Shown piece by piece: positions 15,897 to 23,965 of a stretch of 30,801 nucleotides of DNA. The notes beneath the pieces are model-generated. The model did not search any database. It had not been told where the DNA came from and was given only the letters and a program-made list of their open reading frames with translations. Positions within the stretch are counted from its first letter, which is position 1, and the number at the start of each line of letters is the position of its first letter. Source of the DNA: Bacteroidota bacterium (GTDB taxonomy: Bacteria; Bacteroidota; Ignavibacteria; Ignavibacteriales; Melioribacteraceae); contig JAEXOD010000146.1 in NCBI GenBank assembly GCA_023447335.1, positions 1 through 30,801 of the forward strand, in the 5' to 3' direction. Made by a program: the position numbers and the translations under genes.

Positions 15897-16568
15897 ATGA
15901 AATTATTATTGCCTAAAGAAACAATCTTTGTTTTTGATTTGGATGACACATTATTTTATGAAATTGATTATTTGAAATCAGCTTATCAGGAAATAGCAGA
16001 AACATTAAAACCACAAAATAGTTTCGAGCTATATGATATTATGCTTCAAAAATATAATTTAGGAGAAAATGTTTTTGAATTTTTATTAAATGAATATAGA
16101 GAAATTGTGGTTGATATCGAAGACCTATTGAATTTATATAGAAATCACATTCCAAACATAACTTTAAAAGAGGAAGTGAAAGATTTACTAAATGAATTGA
16201 TTAAAAATAAAATAAAAATCGGTTTAATAACAGACGGAAGAAGTATAACTCAAAGAAATAAACTTAAATCTTTGGAAATAGAAAATTATTTTAATGACAT
16301 TATTATTTCTGAAGAATTTGGTACTAGTAAACCAAATGAATTAAATTATAAATATTTTATGGATAAGTACCCTAATAATAAGTATATTTATTTAGGTGAT
16401 AATCCAAAAAAAGATTTTGTAACAGCAAATAAATTAGACTGGTTGACGATTTGTTTGCTTGATGAGGGTAAAAATATTCATAAACAAAAGTTTGATATTG
16501 AAAAGGAATATCTTCCTATATTAACAATTACAAGTTTTAAAGAATTGGAAATTATTTATGAACACTAA
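15897..16568 (+). CDS. HAD-superfamily hydrolase of the glycan cluster
   Basis: This 223-residue HAD phosphatase, counted from ATG 15897 (GGAG at 15881-15884), shows motif I in FVFDLDDTLFYE (D14 nucleophile, D16), motif II in LITDGRS, a conserved lysine in TSKPNELNY, and motif IV in YLGDNPKKDF. An in-frame TTG at 15870 would add nine residues within the previous gene and is less likely. The substrate is unknown: a sugar phosphate or a product of the adjacent ATP-grasp enzyme are both possible. Tight packing (7 bp after the ATP-grasp gene, 11-bp overlap with the aminotransferase) argues for a joint role with its neighbours. Confidence 0.85.
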   Translation: MKLLLPKETIFVFDLDDTLFYEIDYLKSAYQEIAETLKPQNSFELYDIMLQKYNLGENVFEFLLNEYREIVVDIEDLLNLYRNHIPNITLKEEVKDLLNELIKNKIKIGLITDGRSITQRNKLKSLEIENYFNDIIISEEFGTSKPNELNYKYFMDKYPNNKYIYLGDNPKKDFVTANKLDWLTICLLDEGKNIHKQKFDIEKEYLPILTITSFKELEIIYEH

Positions 16569-17685
16569 AATATGGTTATCATCTCCGCATATGGGCGGAA
16601 ATGAATTAAAATATGTTCACGAGGCATTTGATACAAATTGGGTTGCACCTTTAGGGAAAAATGTTGACGGGTTTGAAGAAGACCTTGCCAAGTTTACAGA
16701 AGTTAAATATGTTGCTGCTTTAAGCAGCGGAACAGGGGCTATACATTTAGCTTTAGTTTTATTAGGCGTTAAATCCGGTGATGAAGTGTTATGCCAAAGT
16801 TTAACATTTTCTGCAAGTGCTAATCCTATAGTTTATTTAGGGGCAACTCCGATATTTATTGATAGTGAAAAAGATACCTGGAATATGGATCCTGACTTAT
16901 TGGAGTTAGCAGTTTTAGAAAGGATTAATAAGGGGAAGAAACCGAAAGCGATTGTTTTTGTTCATCTTTACGGTATGCCTGCAAAAATAAATGAAATTAT
17001 AAATGTGGCAAAGAAATACGAAATACCATTAATTGAAGATGCTGCAGAAGCATTAGGCTCGACATATTTTGGTAAGCATGTAGGCGGTTTTGGTGAAATC
17101 GGAATTCTTTCTTTCAACGGAAACAAGATAATCACTACTTCAGGCGGTGGTGCATTAATATCTAACAACGAAACTCATGTTATTAATGCCAGATTTTTAG
17201 CAACCCAAGCTAGAGATGAAGCTCCTCATTATCAGCACTCACATATCGGTTATAATTATAGAATGAGTAATGTTTTAGCAGGAATAGGAAGGGGGCAGAT
17301 GGAAGTTTTAACAACTAGAATTGAACAAAGAAGAACTGTATATAATCATTATAAAAAAGAACTTAGCAACATAGAAGAAATTGTTTTTTTAGAAGAACCG
17401 ATAAATTTCTTTTCGAATCGATGGTTAACAACAATAATTGTAAAACCAAATAATAAAGGAATTACTAGAGAATCAATTCGCTTGGGGTTAAATACTGAAA
17501 ATATAGAATCTCGTCCCATTTGGAAACCGATGCATTTACAACCGATATTTAAGGATGTACTTAGATTTGAAAACGGTGTTTCGGAGTATATTTTTGACAA
17601 CGGATTATGCTTGCCTTCAGGATCAAATCTTTCTGAAGTCGATTTAAAAAGAGTTTCTGACAAGATAATTAATTTGTTTAACTAA
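16558..17685 (+). CDS. DegT/DnrJ/EryC1/StrS-family sugar aminotransferase, PglE-like
   Basis: This 375-residue PLP enzyme probably transfers the amino group of glutamate to C4 of a UDP-4-keto-6-deoxy-HexNAc. Seen: IWLSSPHMGGNELKYV at the N-terminus, SSGTGAIHLAL near 60, the IEDAAEALGS segment near 160, and the PLP Schiff-base lysine K190 in SFNGNKIITTSGGG. Opening SSPHMGG and C-terminal SRPIWKPMHLQP are typical of the PglE/PseC-like branch. The keto substrate would come from the 4,6-dehydratase encoded 12 bp downstream. An acyltransferase (PglD) to finish N,N-diacetylbacillosamine is not in the cluster. Confidence 0.88.
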   Translation: MNTKIWLSSPHMGGNELKYVHEAFDTNWVAPLGKNVDGFEEDLAKFTEVKYVAALSSGTGAIHLALVLLGVKSGDEVLCQSLTFSASANPIVYLGATPIFIDSEKDTWNMDPDLLELAVLERINKGKKPKAIVFVHLYGMPAKINEIINVAKKYEIPLIEDAAEALGSTYFGKHVGGFGEIGILSFNGNKIITTSGGGALISNNETHVINARFLATQARDEAPHYQHSHIGYNYRMSNVLAGIGRGQMEVLTTRIEQRRTVYNHYKKELSNIEEIVFLEEPINFFSNRWLTTIIVKPNNKGITRESIRLGLNTENIESRPIWKPMHLQPIFKDVLRFENGVSEYIFDNGLCLPSGSNLSEVDLKRVSDKIINLFN

Positions 17686-17697
17686 ACTAACATTAAT

Positions 17698-19626
17698 ATG
17701 GCATTAAGACCGATTTATAAATTAACTAAAGGTTTAAAAAATAGAGATTTTTTTATATTAGACTTTTTAATTCTTTTACTTACTCCTTGGCTTTCTCTTT
17801 TTATTAGGTATGACGGAAGAATTAATTTGCCGGGGTACGAATACCCTCTAATTATTACGACTGCTTTATTTTTAGTAACAAAACTCTCTATATTTTATTA
17901 CCTTGGGTTATATAAACGACTTTGGCATGCCGCAAGTATTGATGATTTAGCTAAACTAATTTTTATTGGTTTTAATTCTATAATTTTGCAAATTATTGTT
18001 TTTTGGATTTTTCGTCATATAGAACCTTTAAAAGTATATATGATTCCTCGTTCAATTCCGTTTATTGACGGGTTGCTTTCAATTATTTTGGTTTCTGCAC
18101 TTCGTTTTAGTATCCGATTTTTTGAAAGGGCTTATCAAATAGTAAATGAGGATCATAACTTTAAGCGAATTATTATTGTTGGAGCAGGGCATGCCGGATT
18201 AGCTGTTTTACAAGAAATACAGCATAATTCGAAGCTAGAAATGCACCCTATAGGGTTTATTGATGACGATAAAAATAAATTAAAACTTAAAGTACGAGGA
18301 ATTCCGGTATTAGGAAATAGGAATGATATTCCCGAAATCGTAAGTTATCATCAAATTGAACAAATTGTTATCGCAATTCCTTCAGTATCCGGTAAAGCTA
18401 TTAAGGATATATTGGAAATTTGCAATAATACGGGTGCCGAAATATTAACAATTCCGAGCTTACTAGATATTATTGACGGCAGGATTAGCATTAAAAAAAT
18501 GCGAAAGATTCAGATCGAAGATTTGTTAAGAAGAGAACCGATACAAACTGATATTCAAACTATTTTTAATTCGATAAAAAGTAAGGTCGTTTTGATAACC
18601 GGTGCCGGCGGATCAATTGGTAGTGAGATATGCCGACAAGTAATTAGAGCAAATCCATCTAATTTAATCTTATTAGGACATGGTGAGAACTCGATTTTTG
18701 AAATTGAAGAAGAGTTAAAATATCTTAAAACTTATAACGAAATTACACAAATACATTCCGTAATTTGTGATATTCGATCGTTAGATAGACTTGAGAAAGT
18801 ATTTAGTGAATTTAATCCTGATATAGTTTTTCATGCCGCTGCCCATAAACATGTACCTTTGATGGAGTTAAATCCCCAAGAGGCAATAACAAATAATGTT
18901 TTTGGTACATTAAACTGTATAAATATGTCGGTTAAATATAATACTGAAAGATTTATAATGATTTCTACAGATAAAGCAGTGAATCCTACAAACATAATGG
19001 GGGCAACAAAACGAATCTGTGAAATGATTGTGCTTGATGCTGCTAAACGTTACAATAAATCATTTTCTGTGGTTAGGTTTGGCAACGTTTTGGGGAGTAG
19101 AGGAAGTGTTGTAAATACTTTTAGCAAACAGATACAGAGGGGAGGTCCAATTACCGTCACTCATCCAAAGATTATCAGATATTTCATGACAATTCCGGAA
19201 GCTGTTCAGCTTGTTTTACAAGCATTTATTTTAGGAAAGGGGGGGGAGATTTTTGTTTTTGATATGGGAGAACCACATCTAATTGATGATCTTGCTAAAG
19301 ATATGATAAAGCTTTCCGGATTAGTTCCGGGTAAAGATATAGAAATAAAATATTCAGGTTTGAGACCGGGAGAAAAACTTTTTGAAGAATTATTTAATAA
19401 GGGTGAGGTTTATAATAATACTCAGCATAAAAAAATATATATTGCTCAAAATGCTAGTAGTATTGTTGTTGAAGATCTTAACGAAAAACTTACTCAACTT
19501 TCAAAAGTTACAAACATTAATGATAAAAAGGATATAACTAATTTAATAAAAATTATTGTTAAAGAATATGATGAAAGCGGATATTTAAATCAACTGAGCG
19601 AAGTTATACCGGAAAACAAAAGCTAA
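17698..19626 (+). CDS. pglF: Membrane UDP-GlcNAc 4,6-dehydratase, PglF/WbpM/CapD family
   Basis: This 642-residue protein has full-length architecture. Four N-terminal membrane helices (about residues 18-140) are followed by a Rossmann-like domain with GAGHAG (162-167), then the SDR catalytic domain with ITGAGGSIGSE (G302, G304, G308). The active-site block STDKAVNPTNIMGATKR carries D425, K426, M434 and K438; Met takes the place of the usual Tyr. The family converts UDP-GlcNAc to UDP-2-acetamido-2,6-dideoxy-4-keto-glucose without C5 epimerisation, supplying the aminotransferase upstream. It starts at ATG 17698. A run of eight G (19239-19246) lies within the conserved GKGGEIF segment. It is the last gene of the cluster, ending 7 bp from the convergent cyclase gene. 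Confidence 0.92.
   Translation: MALRPIYKLTKGLKNRDFFILDFLILLLTPWLSLFIRYDGRINLPGYEYPLIITTALFLVTKLSIFYYLGLYKRLWHAASIDDLAKLIFIGFNSIILQIIVFWIFRHIEPLKVYMIPRSIPFIDGLLSIILVSALRFSIRFFERAYQIVNEDHNFKRIIIVGAGHAGLAVLQEIQHNSKLEMHPIGFIDDDKNKLKLKVRGIPVLGNRNDIPEIVSYHQIEQIVIAIPSVSGKAIKDILEICNNTGAEILTIPSLLDIIDGRISIKKMRKIQIEDLLRREPIQTDIQTIFNSIKSKVVLITGAGGSIGSEICRQVIRANPSNLILLGHGENSIFEIEEELKYLKTYNEITQIHSVICDIRSLDRLEKVFSEFNPDIVFHAAAHKHVPLMELNPQEAITNNVFGTLNCINMSVKYNTERFIMISTDKAVNPTNIMGATKRICEMIVLDAAKRYNKSFSVVRFGNVLGSRGSVVNTFSKQIQRGGPITVTHPKIIRYFMTIPEAVQLVLQAFILGKGGEIFVFDMGEPHLIDDLAKDMIKLSGLVPGKDIEIKYSGLRPGEKLFEELFNKGEVYNNTQHKKIYIAQNASSIVVEDLNEKLTQLSKVTNINDKKDITNLIKIIVKEYDESGYLNQLSEVIPENKS
19239..19246 (+). repeat. 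G8 homopolymer inside the 4,6-dehydratase gene
   Basis: Eight consecutive G residues encode part of Lys-Gly-Gly-Glu at residues 514-517. It is the longest G run noticed in this AT-rich window; the next are two runs of six (in the 7871 glycosyltransferase and in the pyrophosphatase gene). A one-base slip would truncate the dehydratase, so it could act as a phase-variation switch, though eight is near the lower limit for such tracts. Confidence 0.6.
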
Positions 19627-19633
19627 AAGTTGT

Positions 19634-20719
19634 TTACTTCCTGCCTTTTACTTCAAAAAGTATCAATTCTTCTTGTTTACCTTTTACTGCGACAGGGGGT
19701 TTTTCGACTGTGATGAACAGATTTTTCACTTTTTCGTAAACAGTTTTGCTAATTAATATTGAATTTGGAACATCTTTGGTTAATGTTTCAATTCGTTTTC
19801 CCGTATTAACCGTATCTCCTGTAATTGAATACTCAATTCTATCTTCGCTACCTAAATTACCGGCAACAACAACACCGGAATTAACACCAATACCGACAGC
19901 TACTTTTGTATCAAATATATCTTTAAACTTATTGTTAAGTTCATCAACGGAATCTATCATATCCAATGCACAAAAAACCGCATTTTCTTCATTATTATTG
20001 CCAGCAATAGGAGCTCCAAAAACGGCAAAAACCTCATCACCTACAAATTGAGTAACAAAACCATCATGTTTTTTTACACATTTTGTCATCAATGAATAAT
20101 AAGTATTTAAAAAATTAACGGTTTCACGGGGTTTAAGCTTTTCACAAAGAGCTGTAAAACCGCGTAAATCACAAAATAGAATAGTTACGTTTCGTAATTC
20201 TCCTTCAAAAATTGTTTCTTCACCATTTTCTAATACTTTTTCAACAATTGAAGTCGGAACATATTTCTCGAACAATTTAAGAATTCGCTCTTGTTCCGTA
20301 ACTTTACTTTTTAATTCTTCAATTAATTTCTTGTTCTTTAACTGAAGTTGATATAATTGTTTGGCATTTTCAATAGCGACTTTAAGTTCGTTTTGGTCCC
20401 ATGGTTTAGTAATATATCTATAAACGCGACCGCTATTTATTGCTTCAATTATTGCGTCAAGATCACTAAAACCGGTTAGAATCATTCTAACTGCATTTGG
20501 AAACTCGTGAACAACTTTTTCTAAAAATTGAACTCCGGTCATTTCCGGCATTCGTTGGTCAGTAATTATTAATCCGATATTATTGTGTCTAAGTAATTCA
20601 ATTCCTTCCTTTGCACTATTAGCGGTTAAAATATTATAATCTCTACGAAATGCGGCTTTAAATGAAATTAAATTGTGTTCTTCGTCATCAACATAAAGAA
20701 CCGTAAATTTTTCATCCAT
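19634..20719 (-). CDS. Response regulator fused to class III adenylate/guanylate cyclase
   Basis: This 361-residue protein has a receiver domain (1-120: D11, D12, phospho-acceptor D54, K105), a helical linker (about 120-170) and a class III nucleotidyl cyclase domain. Metal-binding aspartates D184 (LFCDLRGFT) and D228 (FVGDEVFAVFG) are present, as are N305 and R309 in the transition-state motif. At the position where adenylyl cyclases often have a base-selecting Lys there is Q224, so cAMP as product is likely but not certain. A phosphorylated receiver would control second-messenger output. The start at 20719 gives MDEKFTVLYVDDE; the upstream purine-rich GGGGAAAT is a weak ribosome binding site. 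It is transcribed towards the glycan cluster, ending 7 bp away. No cognate kinase is adjacent, although two kinases lie further on. Confidence 0.9.
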   Translation of the reverse strand: MDEKFTVLYVDDEEHNLISFKAAFRRDYNILTANSAKEGIELLRHNNIGLIITDQRMPEMTGVQFLEKVVHEFPNAVRMILTGFSDLDAIIEAINSGRVYRYITKPWDQNELKVAIENAKQLYQLQLKNKKLIEELKSKVTEQERILKLFEKYVPTSIVEKVLENGEETIFEGELRNVTILFCDLRGFTALCEKLKPRETVNFLNTYYSLMTKCVKKHDGFVTQFVGDEVFAVFGAPIAGNNNEENAVFCALDMIDSVDELNNKFKDIFDTKVAVGIGVNSGVVVAGNLGSEDRIEYSITGDTVNTGKRIETLTKDVPNSILISKTVYEKVKNLFITVEKPPVAVKGKQEELILFEVKGRK

Positions 20720-20911
20720 TGGATTTCCCCGGTTAATTTAATAAACAAAATTAACAAATTTTAGTTATAAGAAAAAATAAATTGTAAAAAAATAGATAAA
20801 AACATAAAAGTGAGGAATAAACTATTGCTTTTTAGTTAAAAATTTCTCATCTTATAAATAATATGAAATAATAAATAATAATTTATTTCAAATATATTTA
20901 GGAGTAAGGGT

Positions 20912-21688
20912 ATGCAAAGATATTTGTATTTATCATTAATGCCTGAAGCATTAATTGCCTCTATGTTGCCCCCGGAGGAATTTGGTAATTATTTAGCAAT
21001 AGGAACGAAAAAAAGAACTAGGGGACAGGCAATTTTTTTTGAGGTTGATCCGAGTTTTGAATCCGACTATTTTAATTTAGCAGATATCGAAACTAGATGC
21101 AATCCTCATCCGGACGGAAAACCAAAAAGTTCTGCCTATCTTTCAATTTATCGAGTACTTGAAAATATTCCCTTGAATAAGCTTAAAAATCTTTACTTAG
21201 TTACAGATGACGGTAAAGTACTTGGGCTAGAAAAATCAGAATATTTATCGGAGGATACTGATCAACTGCATTTATACCAGCAATTATGTCCGGTTACTCC
21301 CCAAATTGCAGCTAGGTACAATCCTAAAGAATTTATGAAATTTGTTACAAATCGTACTCAACCGGTTTCTGTTCCAAAATTAGTATTTGTAGAATTAATT
21401 TTAGACGATTTGGCAAATGATCCCAAAAATGCTTCGGCGGATAATCTTCCATATCTAAACATTGATCACTTAAGAGACTGTTTAGTTGGATTAAAGCAGG
21501 AATCAAATAAATTTACAAAAACGGTAATTAGATATTTACAAGGTGACATTTTATATAGAACTTGTAAAAACGGAATTTTTGTGGGAGACCAAGAAACTTT
21601 ACTCTATTACCATTTTCCCAGTAAAGACGAATTGTTGAGTAAATATTATTCTTGGTATAGAAGTGCGTTAGTTCTTGGTTTTAGATAA
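20912..21688 (+). CDS. Conserved-looking protein of unknown function
   Basis: I do not recognise this 258-residue protein. It has no signal peptide or membrane segment and appears soluble and of mixed composition, with no obvious motif or cofactor site. Recognisable short features are MLPPEEFGNYLAIG near the N-terminus, CNPHPDGKPKSSAYLSIYR near residue 63, and a Tyr/Leu-rich C-terminus ending SWYRSALVLGFR. The start at ATG 20912 is supported by AGGAG ten bases upstream. It is divergent from the receiver-cyclase gene and lies 37 bp before the membrane pyrophosphatase gene, with no terminator seen between, so cotranscription with hppA is likely. No function is assigned. Confidence 0.75.
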   Translation: MQRYLYLSLMPEALIASMLPPEEFGNYLAIGTKKRTRGQAIFFEVDPSFESDYFNLADIETRCNPHPDGKPKSSAYLSIYRVLENIPLNKLKNLYLVTDDGKVLGLEKSEYLSEDTDQLHLYQQLCPVTPQIAARYNPKEFMKFVTNRTQPVSVPKLVFVELILDDLANDPKNASADNLPYLNIDHLRDCLVGLKQESNKFTKTVIRYLQGDILYRTCKNGIFVGDQETLLYYHFPSKDELLSKYYSWYRSALVLGFR

Positions 21689-21725
21689 TCTTTAGTATAA
21701 AAAAAATATTTTTTCGGAGAATTAA

Positions 21726-23915
21726 ATGGAAAATGGTTTATTTTGGTTGGTTCCGTTAAATTCGATTTTAGCATTAGCTTTTGCTTTTTACTTTTTTAAG
21801 CAAATGATGAAAGAATCTGAAGGTACGGATAAAATGAAAAAAATTGCTTCGTATGTAAGAAAAGGAGCAATGGCATATCTTAAACAGCAATATAAGGTTG
21901 TTGGTATATTTTTTATCATTATGACTATATTTTTTACTGTTTTGGCGTATTTTAATGTTCAAAACGGTTGGGTTCCGTTTGCTTTTATAACAGGTGGTTT
22001 TTTTAGCGGATTAGCAGGCTTTTTTGGTATGAAAACTGCAACTTATGCTTCTGCAAGAACGGCTTTTGCTGCTCAAAAGTCCTTGAATGAAGGCTTAAAA
22101 ATTGCCTTCAGGAGCGGAGCAGTTATGGGACTAGTTGTTGTTGGACTAGGACTTCTTGATATTTCACTTTGGTATATTTTATTAAATATTTTTATTGATG
22201 ATGCTTCAACAGCTCATAAATTAGTAATTATAACTACTACTATGTTAACTTTTGGAATGGGGGCATCTACTCAAGCCCTATTCGCTCGAGTCGGCGGCGG
22301 TATTTTTACTAAAGCCGCAGATGTGGGAGGAGATCTTGTAGGTAAAGTTGAAGCAGGAATTCCGGAAGATGATCCTCGTAATCCGGCTACAATTGCAGAT
22401 AATGTGGGGGATAATGTAGGTGACGTTGCCGGAATGGGTGCAGATTTGTATGAATCGTATTGCGGATCTATTTTAGCCACGGCAGCATTAGGGGCAGCAG
22501 CTTTTTATAATGATCCTTCTCAACAGTTTAATGCTGTTCTTGCTCCGATGTTAATAGCCTCTATAGGTATCCTTCTTTCAATTGTAGGTATTTTCATGGT
22601 AAAAACTAAAGAAGGAGCAACACAAAAAGACTTGCTAAATTCACTTTCTATTGGTATTAATACTTCAAGCGTTTTAATTATTGTTGCTTCTTTTCTAATA
22701 ATGCGTAAATTAAACATTGATAATTGGCTAGGTATTTGGGGGGCAATTGTTGTGGGTTTGGTTACAGGCATTGTAATCGGTAAAGCAACAGAGTATTATA
22801 CATCAGCCTCTTATAATCCAACCAAGAAAATTGCAGAAAGTGCAAAAACTGGACCTGCAACCGTTATAATTTCCGGGTTAGGAGTAGGCATGATTTCAAC
22901 CGCCGTTCCTGTTATTGCAGTTTGTATAGGTATCTTATTCGCATTTTTATTTGCAGCAAATTTTGATTTATTAAATTTAAGCAAAGGATTATATGGGATA
23001 GGAATTGCCGCTGTCGGAATGCTTTCAACTTTAGGTATTACGCTTGCAACTGACGCATATGGTCCGATAGCTGATAATGCCGGTGGTAATGCAGAGATGA
23101 GCGGATTAGGGATTGAAGTTAGAAAAAGAACAGATGCTTTAGACTCATTGGGTAATACTACCGCTGCAACAGGAAAAGGATTTGCGATAGGATCTGCAGC
23201 CTTAACGGCGTTAGCACTTTTAGCATCCTATGTTGAGGAGTTAAAAATCGGACTTATTAGACTTGGTACAGAGTCTTTAAAGATTTCGGAATCATTTACA
23301 GTTACTGTTAGAGATGCAAGTTTAACAGATTTTATGAATTACTTTAATGTCAATTTAATGAATCCGTTCGTATTAATCGGTGTTTTTCTCGGTTCTATGA
23401 TGGCATTTTTATTCTGCGGAATGACTATGAATGCTGTTGGTAGAGCGGCTCAAAAAATGGTTGATGAAGTAAGACGTCAGTTTAGAGAGATATCCGGTAT
23501 TTTGGAAGGTAAGAACGAGCCGGATTACGCAAGATGTGTTGAAATTTCGACTAAGGGTGCTCAACGTGAAATGATTTTACCTTCTGTTCTTGCTATTATT
23601 GTTCCTATTCTAACCGGTTTATTATTTGGAGTGCCGGGTGTTATAGGATTATTGACAGGCGGACTTGGTACAGGTTTTGTATTAGCAGTTTTTATGGCTA
23701 ACAGCGGTGGGGCATGGGATAATGCAAAAAAATATGTTGAGGAGGGAAATTTAGGAGGTAAAGGTTCTAACGCCCATAAAGCAACAGTTATCGGGGATAC
23801 TGTTGGTGATCCGTTTAAAGATACCAGCGGTCCAAGCTTAAATATTCTGATTAAACTTATGAGTATGGTTGCTATTGTTATGAGCGGTTTAACGGTTGCT
23901 TTTAAATTATTTTAA
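21726..23915 (+). CDS. hppA: Membrane-bound ion-pumping pyrophosphatase, K+-dependent type
   Basis: This 729-residue protein has about 16 membrane helices. The family hydrolyses pyrophosphate to pump H+ or Na+ across the cytoplasmic membrane. The substrate-binding signature is clear (GGGIFTKAADVGGDLVGKVE, then DDPRNPATIADNVGDNVGDVAGMGADLYES near 215-245), as is the second acidic motif TDAYGPIADNAGGNAEMSG near 443 and the C-terminal ATVIGDTVGDPFKDTSGPSLNILIK. Alanine A480 and Gly483 in GNTTAATGKG mark the K+-dependent class, where K+-independent enzymes have Lys and Thr. Whether Na+ or H+ is pumped cannot be settled by eye. It starts at ATG 21726 with GGAG just upstream and ends at a strong terminator. 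Confidence 0.95.
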   Translation: MENGLFWLVPLNSILALAFAFYFFKQMMKESEGTDKMKKIASYVRKGAMAYLKQQYKVVGIFFIIMTIFFTVLAYFNVQNGWVPFAFITGGFFSGLAGFFGMKTATYASARTAFAAQKSLNEGLKIAFRSGAVMGLVVVGLGLLDISLWYILLNIFIDDASTAHKLVIITTTMLTFGMGASTQALFARVGGGIFTKAADVGGDLVGKVEAGIPEDDPRNPATIADNVGDNVGDVAGMGADLYESYCGSILATAALGAAAFYNDPSQQFNAVLAPMLIASIGILLSIVGIFMVKTKEGATQKDLLNSLSIGINTSSVLIIVASFLIMRKLNIDNWLGIWGAIVVGLVTGIVIGKATEYYTSASYNPTKKIAESAKTGPATVIISGLGVGMISTAVPVIAVCIGILFAFLFAANFDLLNLSKGLYGIGIAAVGMLSTLGITLATDAYGPIADNAGGNAEMSGLGIEVRKRTDALDSLGNTTAATGKGFAIGSAALTALALLASYVEELKIGLIRLGTESLKISESFTVTVRDASLTDFMNYFNVNLMNPFVLIGVFLGSMMAFLFCGMTMNAVGRAAQKMVDEVRRQFREISGILEGKNEPDYARCVEISTKGAQREMILPSVLAIIVPILTGLLFGVPGVIGLLTGGLGTGFVLAVFMANSGGAWDNAKKYVEEGNLGGKGSNAHKATVIGDTVGDPFKDTSGPSLNILIKLMSMVAIVMSGLTVAFKLF

Positions 23916-23928
23916 TTTAGTTTTTGTA

Positions 23929-23961
23929 AAACCCATAGGTAGCTAATTTACCTATGGGTTT
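23929..23961. terminator. Bidirectional intrinsic terminator between hppA and the methyltransferase gene
   Basis: A perfect 13-bp inverted repeat, AAACCCATAGGTA (23929-23941) and TACCTATGGGTTT (23949-23961), encloses a 7-nt loop. It lies between convergent genes, 13 bp after the hppA stop and 4 bp before the end of the minus-strand methyltransferase gene. Short T-runs follow the stem on both strands (GGGTTTAAATTT on plus, GGGTTTTAC on minus), so it probably serves both transcripts. Confidence 0.85.
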
Positions 23962-23965
23962 AAAT

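Noticed and set aside
19627..19633. Terminator between the glycan cluster and the convergent cyclase gene
   Set aside because: Only 7 bp separate the stops and no inverted repeat with a T-run was found across them.
20720..20911. Promoter for the unknown protein gene (TTTAGT 20831-20836, 16 bp, TATAAA 20853-20858)
   Set aside because: The -35 match is poor and the region is nearly all A and T, so the match is not better than chance.
22271..22771. Minus-strand frames opposite hppA
   Set aside because: They are complements of a strongly conserved membrane protein gene and show no family features or start signals.
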